From Sanderia malayensis (lineage: Eukaryota; Cnidaria; Scyphozoa; Semaeostomeae; Pelagiidae): a stretch of 64,000 nt of DNA. The stretch covers positions 1 to 64,000 of the forward strand of contig RQOL01000486.1 of the NCBI GenBank assembly GCA_013076295.1, written 5' to 3'. A program made the position numbers and the translations under genes. Below the pieces are notes generated by a model. That model was not told the origin of the DNA. It saw only the letters and a program-made list of their open reading frames with translations, and did no database searches. Shown piece by piece: positions 46,901 through 60,940 of this stretch (its first letter is position 1; each line of letters starts with the position of its first letter).

Positions 46901-49900
46901 TGAATACACGTTATTAGAGTTGAAACTAAGTGAAATACACATGCAGTTACTTGCTTTCAGTGACATTAGCATCCATTTATGCTAATTGCTCATCAATCCC
47001 CCTTATTACAGCTGAAACAAGTAAAAGACACATGGATTTACTTGTTTTTAGTTATATTAACGTTCATTCGTACTAATTGCACATGATCCACGTTATTACA
47101 GCTGAAACTAAGTAAAAGACACATGCATTTGCTTCTTTTCAGTGATATTACCATTAATGCACACAAATTGCACATGAATACACGTTATTGGAGTTGAAGC
47201 TAAGTGAAATACACATGCAGTTACCTGCTTTCAGTGATATTAGCATCCATTTATACTAATTGCACATCAATCCCCCTTATTACAGCTGAAACAAGTAAAA
47301 GACACATGGATTTACTTGTTTTTAGTGATATTAACGTTCATTCGTACTAATTGCACATGATCCACGTAATTACAGCAAAAACTAAGTAGAAGACATATGC
47401 ATTTGCTTGTTTTCATTGATATTAACATTAATGCACACAAATTACACATGAATCCACGTTATTAGAGTTGAAACTAAATGAAATACGCAAGCATTTGCTT
47501 GTTTTCAATGATGTTAACATTAATGCACTCAAATTGCACATCAATACACGTTATTAGAGTTGAAACTAAGTGAAATACACATGCAATTACTTGCTTTCAG
47601 TGACATTAACATCCATTTATACTAATTGCACATCAATCCCCGTTAATACAGTTGAAACTAAATGAAATATGCAATCATTTGTTTGTTTTCACTGATGTTA
47701 ACATTAATGCACAGAAATTACACATGAATCCACGTTATTAGAGTTGAAACTAAATAAAATACACATTCATTTGCTTGTTTTCAGTGACTTTAACATTAAT
47801 GCACACTAATTACACATAAATCCACGTTATTACAGTTGAAACTAAATGAAATACGCAATCATTTGTTTGTTTTCAGCGATGTTAGCATTAATGCACACAA
47901 ATTACACATGAATCCACGTTATTAGAGTTGAAACTAAATGAAATACACATGCATTTGCTTGTTTTCAGTGATATTAACGTTCATTTGTACTAATTAGACA
48001 TGATCCCAGTTATTACAGCTGAAGCTAAGTAAAAGACACATGCATTTGCTTCTTTTCAGTGATATTACCATTAATGCACACAAATTGCACATGAATACAT
48101 GTTATTAGAGTTGAAACTAAGTGAAATACACATGCAGTTACTTGCTTTCAGTGATATTAGCATCCATTTATACTAATTGCACATCAATCCCCTTTATTAC
48201 AACTGAAACAAGTAAAAGACACATGAATTTACTTGTTTTTAGTGATATTAACGTTCATTCGTACTAATTGCACATGATCCACGTTATTACAGCTGAAACT
48301 AAGTGAAAGACACATGCATTTGCTTCTTTTCAGTGATATTACCATTAATGCACACAAATTGCACATGAATACACGTTATTGGAGTTGAAGCTAAGTGAAA
48401 TACACATGCAGTTACTTGCTTTCAGTGATATTAGCATCCATTTATACTAATTGCACATCAATCCCCCTTATTACAGCTGAAACAAGTAAAAGACACATGG
48501 ATTTACTTGTTTTTAGTGATATTAACGTTCATTCGTACTAATTGCACATGATCCACGTTATTACAGCGAAAACTAAGTAAAAGACATATGCATTTGCTTG
48601 TTTTCAGTGATATTAACATTAATGCACACAAATTACACATGAATCCACGTTATTACAGTTTAAACTAAATGAAATACGCAAGCATTTGCTTGTTTTCATA
48701 GATGTTAACATTAATGCACACAAATTACACATGAATCCACGTTATTAGAGTTGAAACTAAATGAAATACGCAATCATTTGTTTGTTTTCAGCGATGTTAG
48801 CATTAATGCACACAATTTACACATGAATCCACGTTATTAGAGTTGAAACTAAATGAAATACACATGCATTTGCTTCTTTTCAGTGATATTACCATTAATG
48901 CACACAAATTGCACATGAATACACGTTATTGGAGTTGAAACTAAGTGAAATACATATGCAGTTACTTGCTTTCAGTGATATTAGCATCCATTTATGCTAA
49001 TTGCACATCAATCCCCCTTATTACAGCTGAAACAAGTAAAAGACACATGGATTTACTTGTTTTTAGTGATATTAACGTTCATTCGTACTAATTGCACATA
49101 ATCCACGTTATTACAGCTGAAACTAAGTGAAAGACACATGCATTTGCTTCTTTTCAGTGATATTAACATTAATGCACACTAATTACACATAAATCCACGT
49201 TATTACAGTTGAAACTAAATGAAATACGCAATCATTTGCTTGTTTTCAGTGATATTAACGTTCATTCGTACTAATTACACATGATCCCAGTTATTACAGC
49301 TGAAACTAAGTAAAAGACACATGCCTTTGCTTCTTTTCAGTGATATTACCATTAATGCACACAAATTGCACATGAATACACGTTATTAGAGTTGAAACTA
49401 AGTGAAATACATATGCAGTTACTTGCTTTCAGTGATATTAGCATCCATTTATGCTAATTGCACATCAATCCCCTTATTACAGCTGAAACAAGTAAAAGAC
49501 ACATGGATTTACTTGTTTTTAGTGATATTAACGTTCATTCGTACTAATTGCACATGATCCACGTTATTACAGCTGAAACTAAGTAAAAGACACATGCATT
49601 TGCTTCTTTTCAGTGATATTACCATTAATGCACACAAATTGCACATGAATACACGTTATTGGAGTTGAAGCTAAGTGAAATACACATGCAGTTACCTGCT
49701 TTCAGTGATATTAGCATCCATTTATACTAATTGCACATCAATCCCCCTTATTACAGCTGAAACAAGTAAAAGACACATGGATTTACTTGTTTTTAGTGAT
49801 ATTAACGTTCATTCGTACTAATTGCACATGATCCACGTAATTACAGCGAAAACTAAGTAAAAGACATATGCATTTGCTTGTTTTCATTGATATTAACATT

Positions 49901-52900
49901 AATGCACACAAATTACACATGAATCCACGTTATTAGAGTTGAAACTAAATGAAATACGCAAGCATTTGCTTGTTTTCAATGATGTTAACATTAATGCACT
50001 CAAATTGCACATCAATACATGTTATTAAAGTTGAAACTAAGTGAAAGACATGCATTTACTTGTTTTCAGTGATATTAACCTTCATTTGTACTAATTGCAC
50101 ATGATCCACGTTATTACAGCTGAAACTAAGTAAAAGACACATGCATTTGCTTCTTTTCAGTGATATTACCATTAATGCACACAAATTGCACATGAAAACA
50201 CGTTATTAGAGTTGAAGCTAAGTGAAATACACATGCAGTTACTTGCTTTCAGTGACATTAACATCCATTTATACTAATTGAACATCAATCCCCGTTATTA
50301 CAGTTGAAACTAAATGAAATACGCAATCATTTGTTTGTTTTCAGTGATGTTAACATTAATGCACAGAATTTACACATGAATCCACGTTATTAGAGTTGAA
50401 ACTAAATGAAATACACATTCATTTGCTTGTTTTCAGTGACTTTAACATTAATGCACACTAATTACACATAAATCCACGTTATTACAGTTGAAACTAAATG
50501 AAATACGCAATCATTTGTTTGTTTTCAGCGATGTTAACATTAATGCACACCAATTACACATGAATCCACGTTATTAGAGTTGAAACTAAATGAAATACAC
50601 ATGCATTTGCTTGTTTTCAGTGATATTAACGTTCATTTGTACTAATTACACATGATCCCAGTTATTACAGCAGAAACTAAGTAAAAGACACATGCCTTTG
50701 CTTCTTTTCAGTGATATTACCATTAATGCACACAAATTGCACATGAAAACACGTTATTAGAGTTGAAGCTAAGTGAAATACACATGCAATTACTTGCTTT
50801 CACTGACATTAACATCCATTTATACTAATTGCACATCAATCCCCCTTATTACAGCTGAAACAAGTAAAAGACACATGGATTTACTTGTTTTTAGTGATAT
50901 TAACGTTCATTCGTACTAATTGCACATGATCCACGTTATTACAGCGAAAACTAAGTAAAAGACATATGCATTTGCTTGTTTTCAGTGATATTAACATTAA
51001 TGCACACAAATTACACATGAATCCACGTTATTACAGTTTAAACTAAATGAAATACGAAGCATTTGCTTGTTTTCATAGATGTTCACATTAATGCACACAA
51101 ATTACACATGAATCCACGTTATTAGAGTTGAAACTAAATGAGATACACATTCATTTGCTTGTTTTCAGTGACTTTAACATTAATGCACACTAATTACACA
51201 TAAATCCACGTTATTACAGTTGAAACTAAATGAAATACGCAATCATTTGTTTGTTTTCAGCGATGTTAACATTAATGCACACAAATTACACATGAATCCA
51301 CGTTATTAGTGTTGAAACTAAATGAAATACACAAGCATTTGCTTGTTTTCAGTGATATTACGTTCATTTGTACTAATTACACATGATCCCACTTATTACA
51401 GCTGAAACTAAGTAAAACACACATGCATTGTTTGTTTTCAGTGATATTACCATTAATGCACACAAATTGCACATGAATACACGTTATTAGAGTTGAAACT
51501 AAGTGAAATACACATGCAGTTACTTGCTTTCAGTGACATTAGCATCCATTTATGCTAATTGCTCATCAATCCCCCTTATTACAGCTGAAACAAGTAAAAG
51601 ACACATGGATTTACTTGTTTTTAGTGATGTTAACGTTCATTCGTACTAATTGCACATGATCCACGTTATTACAGCGAAACTAAGTAAAAGACACATGCAT
51701 TTGCTTTTTTCAGTGATATTACATTAATGCACACAATTGCACATGAATACACGTTATTGGAGTTGAGCTAAGTGAAATACACATGCAGTTACTGCTTTCA
51801 GTGATATTAGCATCCATTATACTAATTGCACATCAATCCCCTTATTACAGCTGAAACAAGTAAAAACACATGGATTACTTTTTTGATATTAACTTCTTCT
51901 AATTGCACATGATCCACGTAATTACAGCGAAACTAAGTAAAAGACATATGCATTGCTTGTTTTCATGATATTAACATTAATGCACACAAATTACACATGA
52001 ATCCACGTTATTAGAGTTGAAACTAAAAATATACATTCATTGCTTGTTTTCAGTGACTTTAACATAATGCACACTATTACACATAAATCCACGTTATTAC
52101 AGTTGAAACTAAATGAAATACGCAATCATTTGTTTGTTTTCAGCGATGTTAGCATTAATGCACACAAATTACACATGAATCCACGTTATTAGAGTTGAAA
52201 CTAAATGAAATACACATGCATTTGCTTGTTTTCAGTGATATTAACGTTCATTTGTACTAATACACATGATCCCAGTTATTACAGCTGAAACTAAGTAAAA
52301 GACACATGCATTTGCTTCTTTTCAGTGATATTACCATTAATCACACAAATTGCACATGAATACACGTTATTAGAGTTGAAACTAAGTGAAATACACATGC
52401 AATTACTTGCTTTCAGTGACATTAACATCCATTTATACTAATTGCACATCAATCCCCGTTAATACAGTTGAAACTAAATGAATTGCCATCATTGTTTGTT
52501 TACTGATGTTAAATTAATGCACAGAAATTACACATGAACCACGTTATTAGAGTTGAAACTAAATGAAATACACATTCATTGCTTGTTTTCAGTGACTTTA
52601 AATTATGCACACTAATTACACATAATCCACGTTATTACAGTTGAAACTAAATGAAATACGCAATCATTTGTTTGTTTTCAGCGATGTTAGCATTAATGCA
52701 CACAAATTACACATGAATCACGTTATTAGAGTTGAAACTAAATGAAATACACATGCATTTGCTTGTTTCAGTGATATTAACGTTCATTTGTACTAATTAA
52801 CATATCCCATTATTACAGCTGAAACTAAGTAAAAGACACATGCATTTGCTTCTTTTCAGTGATATTACCATTAATGCACACAAATTGCACATGAATACAC

Positions 52901-55900
52901 TTATTAGAGTTGAAACTAAGTGAAATACACATGCAGTTACTTGCTTTCAGTGATATTAGCATCCATTTATACTAATTGCACATCAATCCCCCTTATTACA
53001 GCTGAAACAAGTAAAAGACACATGGATTTACTTGTTTTTAGTGATATTAACGTTCATTCGTACTAATTGCACATGATCCACGTTATTACAGCTGAAACTA
53101 AGTAAAAGACACATGCATTTGCTTCTTTTCAGTGATATTACCATTAATGCACACAAATTGCACATGAATACACGTTATTGGAGTTGAAGCTAAGTGAAAT
53201 ACACATGCAGTACTGCTTTCAGTGATATTAGCATCCATTTATACTAATTGCACATCAATCCCCCTTATTACAGCTGAAACAAGTAAAAGACACATGGATT
53301 TACTTGTTTTTAGTGATATTAACGTTCATTCGTACTAATTGCACATGATCCATGTAATTACAGCGAGAACTAAGTAAAAGACACATGCATTTGCTTGTTT
53401 TCAGTGATATTACCATTAATGCACACAAATTGCACATGAATACACGTTATTAGAGTTGAAACTAAGTGAAATACACATGCAATTACTTGCTTTCAGTGAC
53501 ATTAACATCCATTATACTAATTGCACATCAATCCCCGTTAATACAGTTGAAACTAAATGAAATATGCAATCATTTGTTTGTTTTCACTGATGTTAACATT
53601 AATGCACAGAAATTACACATGAATCCACGTTATTAGAGTTGAAACTAAATAAAATACACATTCATTTGCTTGTTTTCAGTGACTTTAACATTAATGCACA
53701 CTAATTACACATAAATCCACGTTATTACAGTTGAAACTAAATGAAATACGCAATCATTTGTTTGTTTTCAGCGATGTTAGCATTAATGCACACAAATTAC
53801 ACATGAATCCACGTTATTAGAGTTGAAACTAAAATGAAATACACATGCATTTGCTTGTTTTCAGTGATATTAACGTTCATTTGTACTAATTAGACATGAT
53901 CCCAGTTATTACAGCTGAAGCTAAGTAAAAGACACATGCATTTGCTTCTTTTCAGTGATATTACCATTAATGCACACAAATTGCACATGAATACATGTTA
54001 TTAGAGTTGAAACTAAGTGAAATACACATGCAGTTACTTGCTTTCAGTGATATTAGCATCCATTTATACTAATTGCACATCAATCCCCTTTATTACAACT
54101 GAAACAAGTAAAAGACACATGAATTTACTTGTTTTTAGTGATATTAACGTTCATTCGTACTAATTGCACATGATCCACGTTATTACAGCTGAAACTAAGT
54201 GAAAGACACATGCATTTGCTTCTTTTCAGTGATATTACCATTAATGCACACAAATTGCACATGAAAACACGTTATTAGAGTTGAAGCTAAGTGAAATACA
54301 CATGCAGTTACTTGCTTTCAGTGATATTAGCATCCATTTATACTAATTGCACATCAATCCCCCTTATTACAGCTGAAACAAGTAAAAGACACATGGATTT
54401 ACTTGTTTTTAGTGATATTAACGTTCATTCGTACTAATTGCACATGATCCACGTTATTACAGCGAAAACTAAGTAAAAGACATATGCATTTGTTTGTTTT
54501 CAGTGATATTAACATTAATGCACACAAATTACACATGAATCCACGTTATTACAGTTTAAACTAAATGAAATACGCAAGCATTTGCTTGTTTTCATAGATG
54601 TTAACATTAATGCACACAAATTACACATGAATCCACGTTATTAGAGTTGAAACTAAATGAAATACGCAATCATTTGTTTGTTTTCAGCGATGTTAGCATT
54701 AATGCACACAATTTACACATGAATCCACGTTATTAGAGTTGAAACTAAATGAAATACACATGCATTTGCTTCTTTTCAGTGATATTACCATTAATGCACA
54801 CAAATGCACATGAATACACGTTATTGGAGTTGAAACTAAGTGAAATACATATGCAGTTACTTGCTTTCAGTGATATTAGCATCCATTTATGCTAATTGCA
54901 CATCAATCCCCTTATTACAGCTGAAACAAGTAAAAGACACATGGATTTACTTGTTTTTAGTGATATTAACGTTCATTCGTACTAATTGCACATAATCCAC
55001 GTTATTACAGCTGAAACTAAGTGAAAGACACATGCATTTGCTTCTTTTCAGTGATATTAACATTAATGCACACTAATTACACATAAATCCACGTTATTAC
55101 AGTTGAAACTAAATGAAATACGCAATCATTTGCTTGTTTTCAGTGATATTAACGTTCATTCGTACTAATTACACATGATCCCAGTTATTACAGCTGAAAC
55201 TAAGTAAAAGACACATGCCTTTGCTTCTTTTCAGTGATATTACCATTAATGCACACAAATTGCACATGAATACACGTTATTAGAGTTGAAACTAAGTGAA
55301 ATACATATGCAGTTACTTGCTTTCAGTGATATTAGCATCCATTTATGCTAATTGCACATCAATCCCCCTTATTACAGCTGAAACAAGTAAAAGACACATG
55401 GATTTACTTGTTTTTAGTGATATTAACGTTCATTCGTACTAATTGCACATGATCCACGTTATTACAGCTGAAACTAAGTAAAAGACACATGCATTTGCTT
55501 CTTTTCAGTGATATTACCATTAATGCACACAAATTGCACATGAATACACGTTATTGGAGTTGAAGCTAAGTGAAATACACATGCAGTTACCTGCTTTCAG
55601 TGATATTAGCATCCATTTATACTAATTGCACATCAATCCCCCTTATTACAGCTGAAACAAGTAAAAGACACATGGATTTACTTGTTTTAGTGATATTAAC
55701 GTTCATTCGTACTAATTGCACATGATCCACGTAATTACAGCGAAAACTAAGTAAAAGACATATGCATTTGCTTGTTTTCATTGATATTAACATTAATGCA
55801 CACAAATTACACATGAATCCACGTTATTAGAGTTGAAACTAAATGAAATACGCAAGCATTTGCTTGTTTCATAGACGTTCACATTAATGCACACAAATTA

Positions 55901-58900
55901 CACATGAATCCACGTTATTAGAGTTGAAACTAAATGAGATACACATTCATTTGCTTGTTTTCAGTGACTTTAACATTAATGCACACTAATTACACATAAA
56001 TCCACGTTATTACAGTTGAAACTAAATGAAATACGCAATCATTTGTTTGTTTACAGCGATGTTAACATTAATGCACACAAATTACACATGAATCCACGTT
56101 ATTAGTGTTGAAACTAAATGAAATACACAAGCATTTGCTTGTTTTCAGTGATATTAACGTTCATTTGTACTAATTACACATGATCCCACTTATTACAGCT
56201 GAAACTAAGTAAAAGACACATGCATTTGCTTCTTTTCAGTGATATTACCATTAATGCACACAAATTGCACATGAATACACGTTATTAGAGTTGAAACTAA
56301 GTGAAATACACATGCAGTTACTTGCTTTCAGTGACATTAGCATCCATTTATGCTAATTGCTCATCAATCCCCCTTATTACAGCTGAAACAAGTAAAAGAC
56401 ACATGGATTTACTTGTTTTTAGTTATATTAACGTTCATTCGTACTAATTGCACATGATCCACGTTATTACAGCTGAAACTAAGTAAAAGACACATGCATT
56501 TGCTTCTTTTCAGTGATATTACCATTAATGCACACAAATTGCACATGAATACACGTTATTGGAGTTGAAGCTAAGTGAAATACACATGCAGTTACCTGCT
56601 TTCAGTGATATTAGCATCCATTTATACTAATTGCACATCAATCCCCCTTATTACAGCTGAAACAAGTAAAAGACACATGGATTTACTTGTTTTTAGTGAT
56701 ATTAACGTTCATTCGTACTAATTGCACATGATCCACGTAATTACAGCAAAAACTAAGTAGAAGACATATGCATTTGCTTGTTTTCATTGATATTAACATT
56801 AATGCACACAAATTACACATGAATCCACGTTATTAGAGTTGAAACTAAATGAAATACGCAAGCATTTGCTTGTTTTCAATGATGTTAACATTAATGCACT
56901 CAAATTGCACATCAATACACGTTATTAGAGTTGAAACTAAGTGAAATACACATGCAATTACTTGCTTTCAGTGACATTAACATCCATTTATACTAATTGC
57001 ACATCAATCCCGTTAATACAGTTGAAACTAAATGAAATATGCAATCATTTGTTTGTTTTCACTGATGTTAACATTAATGCACAGAAATTACACATGAATC
57101 CACGTTATTAGAGTTGAAACTAAATAAAATACACATTCATTTGCTTGTTTTCAGTGACTTTAACATTAATGCACACTAATTACACATAAATCCACGTTAT
57201 TACAGTTGAAACTAAATGAAATACGCAATCATTTGTTTGTTTTCAGCGATGTTAGCATTAATGCACACAAATTACACATGAATCCACGTTATTAGAGTTG
57301 AAACTAAATGAAATACACATGCATTTGCTTGTTTTCAGTGATATTAACGTTCATTTGTACTAATTAGACATGATCCCAGTTATTACAGCTGAAGCTAAGT
57401 AAAAGACACATGCATTTGCTTCTTTTCAGTGATATTACCATTAATGCACACAAATTGCACATGAATACATGTTATTAGAGTTGAAACTAAGTGAAATACA
57501 CATGCAGTTACTTGCTTTCAGTGATATTAGCATCCATTTATACTAATTGCACATCAATCCCCTTTATTACAACTGAAACAAGTAAAAGACACATGAATTT
57601 ACTTGTTTTTAGTGATATTAACGTTCATTCGTACTAATTGCACATGATCCACGTTATTACAGCTGAAACTAAGTGAAAGACACATGCATTTGCTTCTTTT
57701 CAGTGATATTACCATTAATGCACACAAATTGCACATGAATACACGTTATTGGAGTTGAAGCTAAGTGAAATACACATGCAGTTACTTGCTTTCAGTGATA
57801 TTAGCATCCATTTATACTAATTGCACATCAATCCCCCTTATTACAGCTGAAACAAGTAAAAGACACATGGATTTACTTGTTTTTAGTGATATTAACGTTC
57901 ATTCGTACTAATTGCACATGATCCACGTTATTACAGCGAAAACTAAGTAAAAGACATATGCATTTGCTTGTTTTCAGTGATATTAACATTAATGCACACA
58001 AATTACACATGAATCCACGTTATTACAGTTTAAACTAAATGAAATACGCAAGCATTTGCTTGTTTTCATAGATGTTAACATTAATGCACACAAATTACAC
58101 ATGAATCCACGTTATTAGAGTTGAAACTAAATGAAATACGCAATCATTTGTTTGTTTTCAGCGATGTTAGCATTAATGCACACAATTTACACATGAATCC
58201 ACGTTATTAGAGTTGAAACTAAATGAAATACACATGCATTTGCTTCTTTTCAGTGATATTACCATTAATGCACACAAATTGCACATGAATACACGTTATT
58301 GGAGTTGAAACTAAGTGAAATACATATGCAGTTACTTGCTTTCAGTGATATTAGCATCCATTTATGCTAATTGCACATCAATCCCCCTTATTACAGCTGA
58401 AACAAGTAAAAGACACATGGATTTACTTGTTTTTAGTGATATTAACGTTCATTCGTACTAATTGCACATAATCCACGTTATTACAGCTGAAACTAAGTGA
58501 AAGACACATGCATTTGCTTCTTTTCAGTGATATTAACATTAATGCACACTAATTACACATAAATCCACGTTATTACAGTTGAAACTAAATGAAATACGCA
58601 ATCATTTGCTTGTTTTCAGTGATATTAACGTTCATTCGTACTAATTACACATGATCCCAGTTATTACAGCTGAAACTAAGTAAAAGACACATGCCTTTGC
58701 TTCTTTTCAGTGATATTACCATTAATGCACACAAATTGCACATGAATACACGTTATTAGAGTTGAAACTAAGTGAAATACATATGCAGTTACTTGCTTTC
58801 AGTGATATTAGCATCCATTTATGCTAATTGCACATCAATCCCCCTTATTACAGCTGAAACAAGTAAAAGACACATGGATTTACTTGTTTTTAGTGATATT

Positions 58901-60940
58901 AACGTTCATTCGTACTAATTGCACATGATCCACGTTATTACAGCTGAAACTAAGTAAAAGACACATGCATTTGCTTCTTTTCAGTGATATTACCATTAAT
59001 GCACACAAATTGCACATGAATACACGTTATTGGAGTTGAAGCTAAGTGAAATACACATGCAGTTACCTGCTTTCAGTGATATTAGCATCCATTTATACTA
59101 ATTGCACATCAATCCCCCTTATTACAGCTGAAACAAGTAAAAGACACATGGATTTACTTGTTTTTAGTGATATTAACGTTCATTCGTACTAATTGCACAT
59201 GATCCACGTAATTACAGCGAAAACTAAGTAAAAGACATATGCATTTGCTTGTTTTCATTGATATTAACATTAATGCACACAAATTACACATGAATCCACG
59301 TTATTAGAGTTGAAACTAAATGAAATACGCAAGCATTTGCTTGTTTTCAATGATGTTAACATTAATGCACTCAAATTGCACATCAATACATGTTATTAAA
59401 GTTGAAACTAAGTGAAAGACATGCATTTACTTGTTTTCAGTGATATTAACCTTCATTTGTACTAATTGCACATGATCCACGTTATTACAGCTGAAACTAA
59501 GTAAAAGACACATGCATTTGCTTCTTTTCAGTGATATTACCATTAATGCACACAAATTGCACATGAAAACACGTTATTAGAGTTGAAGCTAAGTGAAATA
59601 CACATGCAGTTACTTGCTTTCAGTGACATTAACATCCATTTATACTAATTGAACATCAATCCCCGTTATTACAGTTGAAACTAAATGAAATACGCAATCA
59701 TTTGTTTGTTTTCAGTGATGTTAACATTAATGCACAGAATTTACACATGAATCCACGTTATTAGAGTTGAAACTAAATGAAATACACATTCATTTGCTTG
59801 TTTTCAGTGACTTTAACATTAATGCACACTAATTACACATAAATCCACGTTATTACAGTTGAAACTAAATGAAATACGCAATCATTTGTTTGTTTTCAGC
59901 GATGTTAACATTAATGCACACCAATTACACATGAATCCACGTTATTAGAGTTGAAACTAAATGAAATACACATGCATTTGCTTGTTTTCAGTGATATTAA
60001 CGTTCATTTGTACTAATTACACATGATCCCAGTTATTACAGCAGAAACTAAGTAAAAGACACATGCCTTTGCTTCTTTTCAGTGATATTACCATTAATGC
60101 ACACAAATTGCACATGAAAACACGTTATTAGAGTTGAAGCTAAGTGAAATACACATGCAATTACTTGCTTTCACTGACATTAACATCCATTTATACTAAT
60201 TGCACATCAATCCCCCTTATTACAGCTGAAACAAGTAAAAGACACATGGATTTACTTGTTTTTAGTGATATTAACGTTCATTCGTACTAATTGCACATGA
60301 TCCACGTTATTACAGCGAAAACTAAGTAAAAGACATATGCATTTGCTTGTTTTCAGTGATATTAACATTAATGCACACAAATTACACATGAATCCACGTT
60401 ATTACAGTTTAAACTAAATGAAATACGAAAGCATTTGCTTGTTTTCATAGATGTTCACATTAATGCACACAAATTACACATGAATCCACGTTATTAGAGT
60501 TGAAACTAAATGAGATACACATTCATTTGCTTGTTTTCAGTGACTTTAACATTAATGCACACTAATTACACATAAATCCACGTTATTACAGTTGAAACTA
60601 AATGAAATACGCAATCATTTGTTTGTTTTCAGCGATGTTAACATTAATGCACACAAATTACACATGAATCCACGTTATTAGTGTTGAAACTAAATGAAAT
60701 ACACAAGCATTTGCTTGTTTTCAGTGATATTACCGTTCATTTGTACTAATTACACATGATCCCACTTATTACAGCTGAAACTAAGTAATACACACATGCA
60801 TTTGTTTGTTTTCAGTGATATTACCATTAATGCACACAAATTGCACATGAATACACGTTATTAGAGTTGAAACTAAGTGAAATACACATGCAGTTACTTG
60901 CTTTCAGTGACATTAGCATCCATTTATGCTAATTGCTCAT
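44000..60940. repeat. ~9.37-kb higher-order duplication
   Basis: Markers at 46729, 46988 and 47521 recur at 56100, 56359 and 56892, all +9,371. Markers at 51304 and 51561 recur at 60676 and 60935, at +9,372 and +9,374. The slight variation comes from small deletions in 51.3-53.5 kb. So 44-51.5 kb and 53.4-60.9 kb are two copies of one long unit, itself made of halves of about 4.6 and 4.8 kb. The limits are approximate. Confidence 0.8.

Noticed and set aside
55617..55814. Short open frames within the satellite (also 28167-28352 and 24870-25052)
   Set aside because: Their translations repeat with the monomer. They are by-products of the array.
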